A stretch of DNA of 10,949 nt from Actinomycetota bacterium (GTDB lineage: Bacteria > Actinomycetota > Humimicrobiia > Humimicrobiales > Humimicrobiaceae): positions 1 to 10,949 of the forward strand of contig JAGYOJ010000032.1 of NCBI GenBank assembly GCA_018399435.1, written 5' to 3'. Below are positions 1 through 7,247 of the stretch, piece by piece. Every line of letters begins with the position of its first letter. The stretch's first letter is position 1. The notes beneath the pieces were generated by a model, which did no database searches, was not told the origin of the DNA, and was given only the letters and a program-made list of their open reading frames with translations. The position numbers and the translations under genes were made by a program.

Positions 1-6
1 TATAAT
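1..6 (+). promoter_or_regulatory. Possible -10 element just before the c-di-GMP receptor gene
   Basis: The window opens with TATAAT, nine bases before the ATG at 16. Transcription from it would start around 13-14 and give a leaderless or nearly leaderless mRNA, which fits the lack of a ribosome binding site. The -35 region lies outside the window and such hexamers are common in A+T-rich DNA, so this is weak. Confidence 0.2.
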
Positions 7-15
7 TTTAAATTT

Positions 16-2589
16 ATGGTTTTTCAAATCACACTGTATATGATTCCTCCAGCCTTGGGCATTATATGCTCTATTATCTTTATTATCTATAATGTTTTTT
101 ATAAGCCTACCTATTATTACAAGCTTTTAATAATTCTTTCATCAGGGTCTATTGTCTGGCTTTTAGCAAATACCCTGCAACTTATAAGCGCTAATACTGA
201 TTTAAAAATTTTATTTAACAGAATATCAACTGTGGGAATAATTATAGTTACTATTTACTTTTTTGTTTTTACTGCCCATTACACGGGAAAAAAACATTGG
301 GTTACGCTTAAAAAAACAATTCTTCTTTTAATTATTCCAATAATTACATTAATTTTAGAATTTACTAATAGATACCATCACCTAGTAATTAAAAACTATG
401 AGATTTCAAATATTAGCGGGCATTTGTTCTTGCTCAGGGAATACGGGATAGCTTTTTGGCTGTATATAGGATATTCTTACATCCTTTTAGGGATAAGCTG
501 CATAATGCTTGTAAATCTTTTAATAAACTCCATAAATTTTTATAAAAAGCAAGCATTATTTCTAATATTTGTGCTGTCGCTGCCTTTACTTGTAAATGTA
601 TTGTTTGTTTCAAAAATTTTGCCCATAAAACATATAGATTTTACGCCAATAGCATTAACTGCAAGCATGCTAATAATGCTTCTGGGCATAACCAGATTAA
701 AACTTGGAGAAATTTTGCCTGTGGCAAGGTCCGCCCTGCTGGATAATATGAGGGATGGTTTGATTGTTATAGATGATAAAAATATTGTTTTAGACATTAA
801 TCCTTTAGCAAAAGAAATAATGGGCTTGACTGGCGCCAAAAAAATTATTGGAAAAAATATTAATAAAATCTGGGATAGGGCGTCCCAAATCTTACAAGAA
901 GGCGGCTTTAAAGAAATTGAAAAAGATAAAAGATCTTATGAAATAAATATTTCTAATTTTAAGGACTATAAAGGTAAAATAGCTAGCCAGGTAATACTGT
1001 TTAGGGATATTACCGAAAGAAAAAAAACTGAAAATTCCTTAAAAGAAAGATTTGAATTATCTAAACTAATATCTGAAATTTCTACAAATTTTATTGGCCC
1101 CAATTTAGATTATAAAAAAAAGATAAATTCAGCGCTCCAGCAAATAGGCCAATTTTCAAAAGTGGATAGGAGCTATTTGTATAAGAAAAGACATAAATGT
1201 TTTAAAAAAATTAACAGCTGGGGGAAAAGCAATGAATACGCTGATACTAATACTATTATAAAGGATAATGGCTCGCTGATTAATTTTTTAAAACGACATG
1301 AAAAAATATATATCGATAATATGCAGGACTTAAAAAAGAATGCTAAGCTTTCTGCTAATTTAAAAAATTTAGTAAAAAAGCTTGTACAAAAAAATATTAA
1401 ATCCATCCTTATTGTTCCAATATTTGAAGACAGTGAAATATTTGGTTTTATTGGCTTTGATTCTATAGAGAAGATAAAAAAATGGAATAATGAAGATATA
1501 TCAATTCTTAAAATAGCAGGAAACATGTTCCTTAATTGCATGCGGATCAAGCAGGACAAATTAAAAATTAATTACTTAAACTTCCATGACCACTTAACCA
1601 ATTTATACAATAGGGCATATCTTAATGAAGAATTTAAAAGATTAAATTACAAGAGATACCACCCTTTAAGCTTTCTAATACTGGACATAAATGGCTTAAA
1701 ATTAATAAATGATACATTGGGCCTTAAATACGGGGACAGGCTTGTTATAAAAGTATCCAAAATGCTTAAAAATATTTGCAGGCGCGGAGATATAATTGCA
1801 AGGTGGGGCGGTGATGAATTTGCAATACTTTTGCCAAACACCAAAGAAGAAGACGCGCTTAATATATTAAATAGGATCAATGGCCAAATGCAAAAAACAG
1901 AAAACCATGAAATAAAGATTAGCCTTTCAATAGGTATGTACACTAAAAAAGGCACTGGAGAAAAAATAAATGATGTTATAAAAGAGACAGAAAAAAGGCT
2001 AAACAGGCAAAAGCTTACCAATAAAGAAAGCATTGCAAGTTCTATAATTTCTTCCCTTAGCCAATCACTTTGGGAAAAAAGCAATGAAACAGAACAACAT
2101 GCAGAAAGGCTTAAAAGCCTTGCAATAAAATTAGGAAAATATATAAACCTGCCTTCTAACAAGATTGATGAACTAAAGCTTCTAGCTTCGCTGCATGATA
2201 TAGGTAAAATTGGTATTCCTGATGGCATACTTGAAAAAAAAGACAAATTAAATAAAAAAGAGTGGGGCAAAATAAAGACGCACACAGAAGTTGGCTACAG
2301 AATTGCAAAATCATCCAAACAGTTAAGCCATATAGCTGAAGGAATTTTATATCACCATGAAAGATGGGATGGCTCGGGCTACCCAAAAGGCTTAAAAGGT
2401 AGCCAAATTCCTGTAACTTCCCGTATAATTTCTATTGTAGATTCTTTTGATGTTATGGTAAATGGCAGGCCCTATAAAAAAGTAATGAAAAAAAACCAGG
2501 CAATAAAAGAATTAAAAAATTGTTCAGCTTCCCAATTTGACCCAGATTTAGTAGAAAAATTCATAAAAATCTTAAAAAAAGCTCCTTAA
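16..2589 (+). CDS. Membrane sensor with 7TM, PAS, GAF, GGDEF and HD-GYP domains (c-di-GMP synthesis and hydrolysis)
   Basis: Predicted inner-membrane receptor controlling cyclic di-GMP. Residues 5-228 hold about seven hydrophobic helices resembling the histidine-kinase N-terminal 7TM module. A PAS domain follows (about 236-340, with the usual DITERKK exit), then a GAF-like domain (about 345-515), GGDEF (about 520-665) and HD-GYP (about 685-855). The GGDEF motif (598-602) is intact and preceded five residues earlier by an RxxD inhibition site (R589-D592). HD-GYP shows H695, HDIGK (727-731), H756, HHERWDGSGYP (780-790) and D809, so the metal ligands appear present. Both diguanylate cyclase and phosphodiesterase activity are therefore plausible; the signal is unknown. 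The ATG at 16 fits the usual N-terminus of this 7TM module, but no Shine-Dalgarno is visible and the frame is open to the window edge, so an upstream start cannot be excluded. It has no obvious operon partner downstream. Confidence 0.93.
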   Translation: MVFQITLYMIPPALGIICSIIFIIYNVFYKPTYYYKLLIILSSGSIVWLLANTLQLISANTDLKILFNRISTVGIIIVTIYFFVFTAHYTGKKHWVTLKKTILLLIIPIITLILEFTNRYHHLVIKNYEISNISGHLFLLREYGIAFWLYIGYSYILLGISCIMLVNLLINSINFYKKQALFLIFVLSLPLLVNVLFVSKILPIKHIDFTPIALTASMLIMLLGITRLKLGEILPVARSALLDNMRDGLIVIDDKNIVLDINPLAKEIMGLTGAKKIIGKNINKIWDRASQILQEGGFKEIEKDKRSYEINISNFKDYKGKIASQVILFRDITERKKTENSLKERFELSKLISEISTNFIGPNLDYKKKINSALQQIGQFSKVDRSYLYKKRHKCFKKINSWGKSNEYADTNTIIKDNGSLINFLKRHEKIYIDNMQDLKKNAKLSANLKNLVKKLVQKNIKSILIVPIFEDSEIFGFIGFDSIEKIKKWNNEDISILKIAGNMFLNCMRIKQDKLKINYLNFHDHLTNLYNRAYLNEEFKRLNYKRYHPLSFLILDINGLKLINDTLGLKYGDRLVIKVSKMLKNICRRGDIIARWGGDEFAILLPNTKEEDALNILNRINGQMQKTENHEIKISLSIGMYTKKGTGEKINDVIKETEKRLNRQKLTNKESIASSIISSLSQSLWEKSNETEQHAERLKSLAIKLGKYINLPSNKIDELKLLASLHDIGKIGIPDGILEKKDKLNKKEWGKIKTHTEVGYRIAKSSKQLSHIAEGILYHHERWDGSGYPKGLKGSQIPVTSRIISIVDSFDVMVNGRPYKKVMKKNQAIKELKNCSASQFDPDLVEKFIKILKKAP

Positions 2590-2612
2590 TTAGAATATTA
2601 GGATATCTTTTA

Positions 2613-2641
2613 TTGACATAAAAATGATAAATTATTAAAAT
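2613..2641 (+). promoter_or_regulatory. Sigma-70/sigma-A type promoter for the NEW3-ABC operon
   Basis: A perfect -35 hexamer TTGACA (2613-2618) is separated by exactly 17 bp from TAAAAT (2636-2641, five of six matches to TATAAT). Expected transcription start is about 2648-2650, giving a leader of about 70 nt before the GTG at 2722. It lies in the only sizeable plus-strand gap, directly ahead of the three-gene operon. Confidence 0.72.
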
Positions 2642-2651
2642 TTTTTTTTGT

Positions 2652-2670
2652 ACTAGCAAAATTTGCTGGT
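2652..2670. promoter_or_regulatory. Inverted repeat next to the transcription start (candidate operator)
   Basis: ACTAGCAAA-A-TTTGCTGGT is a dyad with eight of nine positions matching, and the ninth forms a G-U pair in RNA. It begins about 11 bp after the -10 hexamer, where a bound repressor would block initiation or early elongation. No T-tract follows it in either direction, so it is not a standard intrinsic terminator. Repressor site or 5'-UTR hairpin are both possible. Confidence 0.4.
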
Positions 2671-2685
2671 ATTCTTAACAAGAAT
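2671..2685. promoter_or_regulatory. Second, perfect inverted repeat directly beside the first
   Basis: ATTCTT-AAC-AAGAAT is a perfect 6-bp inverted repeat with a 3-bp spacer, abutting the dyad that ends at 2670. Its sequence differs from the first, so if both bind proteins they probably bind different ones. A short A+T-rich palindrome can also occur by chance. Confidence 0.3.
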
Positions 2686-2721
2686 TTAAAATTACTATAG
2701 AAAAGAAAAGGAGTCTTGTAA

Positions 2722-3606
2722 GTGAAAGTTAAAAGCAAAAGAATCAAATCAGCTGTAATTGCAATATTATGTGTTTTTGCATTATCTATCATTTTTGCTA
2801 TGCCAAGCGCTATATTGGCCCAGGAAGAAGAAGCCGAAACCGAGACTGATGTTCCTGAGGAAATAAGTTTTGATATCCCTTATCCGGAAGTCAAGGCAAA
2901 ATTCGGGGAATCATTTAATTTTAAGGTAGATGTAAGCTATAAAGGCGATGAGCCTTTAACTTTTGATGTTAACTGGGAAGCTCCAGAAGGATGGTATGTA
3001 AGAATAAAGCCTTCTTACCAGGAAACTGAAATATCTGCCGTAAAGCTAGACCCTGGCCAGGAGGAAAGCTGGGAAATTTCTGCAGCGCCCCAGGTTAAAG
3101 TAGAACCGGGAGATTATCCAATAAAAATTATTGCTTCAAATGAAGATATTGGCCTTGAAGCAACCGCAGAAATAACCGCAGTAATTACAGCAAGTTATGA
3201 CATGGATCTTGCTACAAAAACAGGCAGGCTAAACACAGAAGTTACATCAGGCAAAGATAATAAATATACATTAGTTGTAAATAATACAGGGACTGATTCT
3301 ATTGAAAATATATCTTTAAGCACCCAAGAACCTGAGGGCTGGCTGGTTAATTTTGACAATGACGATATAGAGACTATCGAATCCGGAGACAAAAAAGAAA
3401 TTGTAGCAACTATCAAACCTCCTGAAAAAACAGTTGCTGGTGATTATGTGCTTACCCTTAATGCTTCAAGTGAAAATGCCCAGGATTCCCTGGAGCTAAG
3501 AGTTACAGTTTTAACTCCCACCATTTGGGGTTGGGTTGGAATTGGGATTATAGTAATAGTGATAGTTGGAGTTGCAATAATTTTTGCAAGATTAGGAAGA
3601 AGATAA
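2722..3606 (+). CDS. Secreted, membrane-anchored protein with two NEW3-like domains
   Basis: Function unknown; resembles the COG1470 / NEW3-domain membrane proteins. The N-terminus is a signal peptide: basic residues 2-9, hydrophobic core 11-27, likely cleavage after A33 (AILA-Q). A short acidic linker leads into two tandem Ig-like beta domains (about 48-158 and 163-266). They share the pattern 'PEGW ... PG/SG ... E/K ... AGDY/PGDY ... L/I ... ASxE', indicating internal duplication. A single C-terminal helix (about 269-289) ends in RLGRR, placing the beta domains outside the cytoplasmic membrane. The start is GTG, with an AAGGAG-type ribosome site at 2706-2713, eight bases upstream. It is the first gene of an operon with an ABC ATPase two bases downstream and a permease, so it probably acts as the transporter's extracytoplasmic binding or docking subunit (inference). 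Confidence 0.88.
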   Translation: MKVKSKRIKSAVIAILCVFALSIIFAMPSAILAQEEEAETETDVPEEISFDIPYPEVKAKFGESFNFKVDVSYKGDEPLTFDVNWEAPEGWYVRIKPSYQETEISAVKLDPGQEESWEISAAPQVKVEPGDYPIKIIASNEDIGLEATAEITAVITASYDMDLATKTGRLNTEVTSGKDNKYTLVVNNTGTDSIENISLSTQEPEGWLVNFDNDDIETIESGDKKEIVATIKPPEKTVAGDYVLTLNASSENAQDSLELRVTVLTPTIWGWVGIGIIVIVIVGVAIIFARLGRR

Positions 3607-3608
3607 TT

Positions 3609-4541
3609 ATGGAAGATATAATTATTTCAAAAAATTTATCCAAAAATTATAATGGAAATAAAGCTGTCAGCAACCTTGATTTATCTATTAAAAAAGGCGA
3701 AATATATGGCCTCCTGGGGCCTAATGGCGCCGGCAAGTCAACCATTATACTTATGATTTTAGGATTAACTGAGCCTTCTTCAGGGACCATTAATGTTGCA
3801 GGCTTTAATTCTACTCGCGAAGCTTTAAAGGTTAAAAGAATTGCCGGGTACTTGCCTGAAAAAATAGGCTTTTATGAAGATATGACAGCAGAACAAAATC
3901 TTGCCTATACTGCAGAATTAAACAATATTAAGTATAGTGAGATACCTAAAAAAATTGAAAAAGCATTAAAAATTGTTGGCTTGGTAGAGAATAAGAAACA
4001 AATTGTAAAGCAATTTTCTAAAGGAATGAAGCAAAGGCTAGGTATTGCCGATGTCCTAATAAAAGATCCAGAGCTTGTGATTTTTGATGAGCCTACAGAA
4101 GGCCTGGATGTTAAAGTTGCAAATAGCATCCTTGATACGATAATTAAATTAAACAAGGAAAAAGGCATTACCTTCATGCTTTCTTCACATCAGCTTAACC
4201 TGATCCAGAAAATTTGCCACCGTGTAGGAATTCTTTCTAATGGAAACCTTATAGGTGAAGGAAAAATTGATGAATTAGGGAGAAAGCTTTTTGGTGGGGG
4301 TAGATTTATAATTGAAGTTGAAATTTCCGGCGATACTAAAGAAATCTTAAATAAGTTTAGCAACTTAAAAGATGTTATAGATATTGGAAAAGAAGGAAAT
4401 GTTTTCCAAATTATATGCAATAAAGATTTAAGGTCTGAAATTTCTAAAATAATTGCTAATACTGAATCTATTCTCACGAGGATGAATATCAAAGATTATG
4501 CATTAGAAGAAATTTACCTAAAATATTTTAAAGAGGAGTAA
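3609..4541 (+). CDS. ABC transporter ATP-binding protein (ABC-2 exporter class)
   Basis: Cytoplasmic ATPase of 310 residues that would power the permease encoded next. Walker A is GPNGAGKST (37-45), the signature is FSKGMKQR (136-143) in place of LSGGQ, as is common in this exporter class, Walker B is LVIFDEP (156-162) with catalytic E161, and the switch histidine is H194. The Q-loop position carries E84 (YLPE), also seen in this class. Residues about 220-310 form the accessory C-terminal domain typical of CcmA/NatA-like ATPases. The frame is open from 3525, but the ATG at 3609 is chosen: it follows the upstream stop by two bases, has AGGAAG at 3594-3599, and removes 28 residues unlike the family. 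The substrate cannot be read from the sequence. Confidence 0.95.
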   Translation: MEDIIISKNLSKNYNGNKAVSNLDLSIKKGEIYGLLGPNGAGKSTIILMILGLTEPSSGTINVAGFNSTREALKVKRIAGYLPEKIGFYEDMTAEQNLAYTAELNNIKYSEIPKKIEKALKIVGLVENKKQIVKQFSKGMKQRLGIADVLIKDPELVIFDEPTEGLDVKVANSILDTIIKLNKEKGITFMLSSHQLNLIQKICHRVGILSNGNLIGEGKIDELGRKLFGGGRFIIEVEISGDTKEILNKFSNLKDVIDIGKEGNVFQIICNKDLRSEISKIIANTESILTRMNIKDYALEEIYLKYFKEE

Positions 4542-4542
4542 T

Positions 4543-5490
4543 ATGAGAAGTATTCTTACAGTATATAGAAAAGAGCTAACTGATTATTTCAGCAGTAAAA
4601 AATTTATTATATTATTAGGGTTGGTGTATGTAGCCGGACTCTCTTCAGTATATGTTTCACTGCAAAATATAAGGGATGCTACAAGTGGGCTTGATGGTTT
4701 TATATTTCTAAAACTTTTTACAATTTCTGGCGATATACTTCCCTCTTTTATTACTTTTATTAGCTTGTTTATCCCTATAATTGGTATTATTTTTGGTTTT
4801 GATGCTATTAATAGTGAAAGAAGAAGCGGAAATTTAAGTAGGGTAATGTCACAGCCTATATTCAGGGATAGCATTATTAATGGGAAATTCTTAGCAGGGA
4901 TTACTACTTTAAGCATCATTATAGCAAGCATAGTTTTTTTAATTTCAGGAATAGGCCTCCGGTCTATTGGCGTTCCGCCATCAGCTGAAGAGATCTTAAG
5001 GATTTTCTTTTTTATCTTTATCTGCATTTTTTATGGCACTTTCTGGATGTCACTTTCCATGCTTTTCTCAATTATTATGGAAAAAACTGCAACTTCTATA
5101 CTGACGTCTATTGCTATATGGCTATTCTTAGTAATATTTTTGCCAATAATTGCAAATGCCATTGCAAATACCGTAGTGCCATTAGAAAACGCCAGTGCGG
5201 CCGACCAGGTTAAAAACTATGTTATAGAACATAATATATTGCGGTCATCGCCATCTACCCTATTTTCAGAATCTATTACCACATTGCTTGTACCGGCGGG
5301 TGGCCATTTCTTGATAAATCCACAGTCATTTGCTTCTGCTGATTTGAGCAAGATGCTTTTAAGCCCATTATCTTTAGGCCAAAGCTTAATACAGGTATGG
5401 CCACAAATTATAGTCATAATTGCACTAGCAATAATATGTTTTGCAGTATCTTATGTAATATTTATGAGGCAGGAAATAAGGGCTACTTAA
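4543..5490 (+). CDS. ABC-2 type transporter permease
   Basis: Integral membrane protein of 315 residues with about six hydrophobic helices (near 20-40, 66-88, 117-139, 151-178, 184-211 and 287-307). A long, probably external loop (212-285) precedes the last helix. The segment 86-119 (FDAINSERRSGNL, then QPIFRDSIINGKFL) is the cytoplasmic motif typical of ABC-2 family permeases that contact the ATPase. The start lies one base after the ATPase stop, with GAGGAG at 4533-4538. Together with the two genes upstream it would form one membrane complex: NEW3 protein, ATPase dimer and permease dimer. Its stop overlaps the stop of the opposing DUF211 gene. Export of a lipid, peptide or drug are all possible; no substrate is evident. 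Confidence 0.92.
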   Translation: MRSILTVYRKELTDYFSSKKFIILLGLVYVAGLSSVYVSLQNIRDATSGLDGFIFLKLFTISGDILPSFITFISLFIPIIGIIFGFDAINSERRSGNLSRVMSQPIFRDSIINGKFLAGITTLSIIIASIVFLISGIGLRSIGVPPSAEEILRIFFFIFICIFYGTFWMSLSMLFSIIMEKTATSILTSIAIWLFLVIFLPIIANAIANTVVPLENASAADQVKNYVIEHNILRSSPSTLFSESITTLLVPAGGHFLINPQSFASADLSKMLLSPLSLGQSLIQVWPQIIVIIALAIICFAVSYVIFMRQEIRAT

Positions 5491-5774
5491 TCTTGTTGGG
5501 TTAATACTTCTTCGATTAAGCTATTGCCCGCAGAAACTTTATCTACGCTGTGAATGGAGGCTCCGCTGCTGATTATTACTTTCTCAATTTTTTCGTAATC
5601 TATAAAGTCTCCTTCACAGGTTATTTTCACATTTTCTACTTTTTGGTCCATTTCTTTTAATGTTATATCTACCCCGTCTATCCCTTCTATATCTGCTAAC
5701 TGGCATACAAGCTCAACAATATTTGGTAAGTGGGGCTTTAATACGTCCAAAACTATTCTTCTAATTTTTGCCAA
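5487..5774 (-). CDS. DUF211 family protein
   Basis: Small cytoplasmic protein of unknown function, about 95 residues. It matches the DUF211 family, known mainly from archaea (for example MTH889), along nearly its whole length: RRIVLDVLKPH at the start, EGxDGVDITL in the middle, SGASIHSVDKVSAG near the end. The family has a compact ferredoxin-like alpha/beta fold. The frame is open from a GTG at 5783, but that codon sits inside an AGGTGAT Shine-Dalgarno match. The TTG at 5774-5772, eight bases after the AGG core, gives the family N-terminus (MAKIRR) and is preferred. It follows rluD by 37 bp on the same strand and is probably the last gene of the ileS operon. Its stop shares TTAA with the convergent permease stop. 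Origin by transfer from archaea is possible but unproven. Confidence 0.88.
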   Translation of the reverse strand: MAKIRRIVLDVLKPHLPNIVELVCQLADIEGIDGVDITLKEMDQKVENVKITCEGDFIDYEKIEKVIISSGASIHSVDKVSAGNSLIEEVLTQQD

Positions 5775-5811
5775 ATCAATCACCTATAATTAATATTTAT
5801 TGTTTTTTATT

Positions 5812-6762
5812 TTAACATTTATTTTCTTTTCTTAAAATATCCAGCGCTTTTTCTAAATCATCTGGCATGCTGTCCCTTACAATTACTCTCTTATTGGTTA
5901 CCGGATGTACAAACTCTAATTTTTTTGCATGTAAAAATTGCCTTTTTAGCCCAATTTCATCAGCAATCTTTTTGGACTCTTTGTTCCCATATTGGCTATC
6001 CCCTATTACCGAATGCCCAATATATGAAAAGTGTACCCTAATCTGGTGGGTTCTTCCAGTCTTTAACTTTACTGATACCAGGGTACAATTTTTTTTAAAT
6101 TCTTCTTCTATTTTAAAAATTGTCAATGCTTCTTTTCCCCGGTCAATTGAAATAGACATTTTCTTCCTGTCAATTCTGGATCTTCCTATAGGCAATTTAA
6201 TTTCTGCTGCCTCTGAGCTAAATTTTCCATAAACTAATGCCGTGTAAACCTTATCTATATTTCTGTTTTTAAATTTTTGGGCCATCAGCTCATGTGTTTT
6301 GCTATCCTTGGCAACTACTAGCAAGCCAGAGGTATCTTTATCCAGCCTGTGGACAATCCCAGGCCGCTCCCTCGAGCTATAATTTGAGAGTTTTTTATAA
6401 TGGTAGATAAGCGCATTTACTAGCGTGTCTTTCTTTTTTCCCGGGGCAGGATGTGTAATCATTCCGGCAGGTTTAGAGACTACTGCAAGGTAATTGTCTT
6501 CATATCTTATGTCTAATTTAATGGGCTGGGGCAAAATATTATTTTTATAATCAATGCCGGTATCTATAACTTCTACTTTATCATTTTTTTTTAAGGCATA
6601 GTTTTTTTCTACTTTTTTTTTATTTACAGTAACCTTGTTCTGGCTTATTAGTTTTGTTATATAGCTTCTGGAAAGGCTGTTGATTTTTTCTGATAGGTAT
6701 TTATCTATCCTTGTATTTTCTTCTTTTTCTGATACTTTGAAGCAGTATTGGCTTTCTTTCAA
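5812..6762 (-). CDS. rluD: RluA/RluD family 23S rRNA pseudouridine synthase
   Basis: Converts uridines in structured RNA, most likely 23S rRNA, to pseudouridine. An S4 RNA-binding domain covers about residues 18-66. The catalytic domain carries GIVHRLDKDTSGLL (135-148) with catalytic D141, followed by the family segments TGRTHQIRVH and GDSQYG. Length (316) is usual. The start is TTG at 6762-6760, inside a TTGA overlap with the lspA stop. GGAG lies ten bases upstream within lspA and there is no ATG near the N-terminus, so translation is probably coupled to lspA. The lspA-rluD order is widespread in bacteria, which supports the symbol, but paralogues such as RluC cannot be separated by motif alone. 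Confidence 0.93.
   Translation of the reverse strand: MKESQYCFKVSEKEENTRIDKYLSEKINSLSRSYITKLISQNKVTVNKKKVEKNYALKKNDKVEVIDTGIDYKNNILPQPIKLDIRYEDNYLAVVSKPAGMITHPAPGKKKDTLVNALIYHYKKLSNYSSRERPGIVHRLDKDTSGLLVVAKDSKTHELMAQKFKNRNIDKVYTALVYGKFSSEAAEIKLPIGRSRIDRKKMSISIDRGKEALTIFKIEEEFKKNCTLVSVKLKTGRTHQIRVHFSYIGHSVIGDSQYGNKESKKIADEIGLKRQFLHAKKLEFVHPVTNKRVIVRDSMPDDLEKALDILRKENKC
6759..6762 (-). other. TTGA stop/start overlap between lspA and rluD
   Basis: On the minus strand TTGA contains the rluD TTG start and the lspA TGA stop. It matches the arrangement at 7244-7247 and implies termination-reinitiation coupling. Confidence 0.75.
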
Positions 6763-7247
6763 GTGCTTTTAGCTCCGCTTTTTTTAAAATATTCCTTAAA
6801 TAAAAAAATAATAACTATGCCAAAGCCGATGATTATAAAGCTGTCTGCAATATTAAATACAGGCCAGTAAGCAAAATTTAAAAAGTCTATAACTTCGCCA
6901 TAAAAAACCCGGTCAATTAAATTTCCTACCGCCCCGCCTAATATAAAGCCAATTGCAATATTGTAAAAATAAGAATCAAATTTTAAATATATCTTTATAA
7001 ATATTATAAGTATTATTGCAATTACAGAAATTATGGCCAAAATATTTGCATAGCCCTGGAATAGCCCAAATGAGGCCCCGCTATTTTTTACATGCGTAAT
7101 TAATAATATTCTTGGTATTATATTAATGCTGCTATTTTCAGGCAGGTTCTGCATAACCCAATATTTTGTAATCCTGTCCGCAGCTATTATTGCCAAGGCG
7201 CTTAAGAAAAAAAATAAATTCATTAATTTTTCTGATTTTGCACTCAA
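6759..7247 (-). CDS. lspA: Lipoprotein signal peptidase (signal peptidase II)
   Basis: Membrane aspartic protease that cleaves the signal peptide from diacylglyceryl-prolipoproteins. The 162 residues show four transmembrane helices and all family motifs: AADRITK (22-28), NSGASFG (55-61), GGAVGNLIDR (104-113) with catalytic D112, and VIDFLNF ... FNIAD (119-135) with catalytic D135. The start is TTG at 7247-7245, inside a TTGA overlap with the ileS stop. AGGGAG ends six bases upstream, which favours TTG over the ATG at codon 9. It is followed by rluD with a second TTGA overlap. The enzyme is the target of globomycin. Confidence 0.96.
   Translation of the reverse strand: MSAKSEKLMNLFFFLSALAIIAADRITKYWVMQNLPENSSINIIPRILLITHVKNSGASFGLFQGYANILAIISVIAIILIIFIKIYLKFDSYFYNIAIGFILGGAVGNLIDRVFYGEVIDFLNFAYWPVFNIADSFIIIGFGIVIIFLFKEYFKKSGAKST
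7244..7247 (-). other. TTGA stop/start overlap between ileS and lspA
   Basis: On the minus strand TTGA contains the lspA TTG start and the ileS TGA stop. The lspA ribosome site AGGGAG lies within the last codons of ileS, six bases before the TTG. Confidence 0.8.

Noticed and set aside
2590..2612. Terminator after the c-di-GMP receptor gene
   Set aside because: The AATAT/ATATC pairing near 2593-2606 is short and mismatched, so I could not support a stable hairpin despite the following T-rich stretch.
3525..3608. Longer form of the ABC ATPase beginning inside the NEW3 gene
   Set aside because: The extra 28 residues do not resemble the family and come from out-of-frame reading of the upstream transmembrane segment. 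The ATG at 3609 has its own ribosome site and the usual N-terminus.
5775..5783. GTG at 5783 as the start of the DUF211 gene
   Set aside because: The GTG lies within the AGGTGAT ribosome-site match and has no site of its own upstream. The TTG three codons later gives the family N-terminus.
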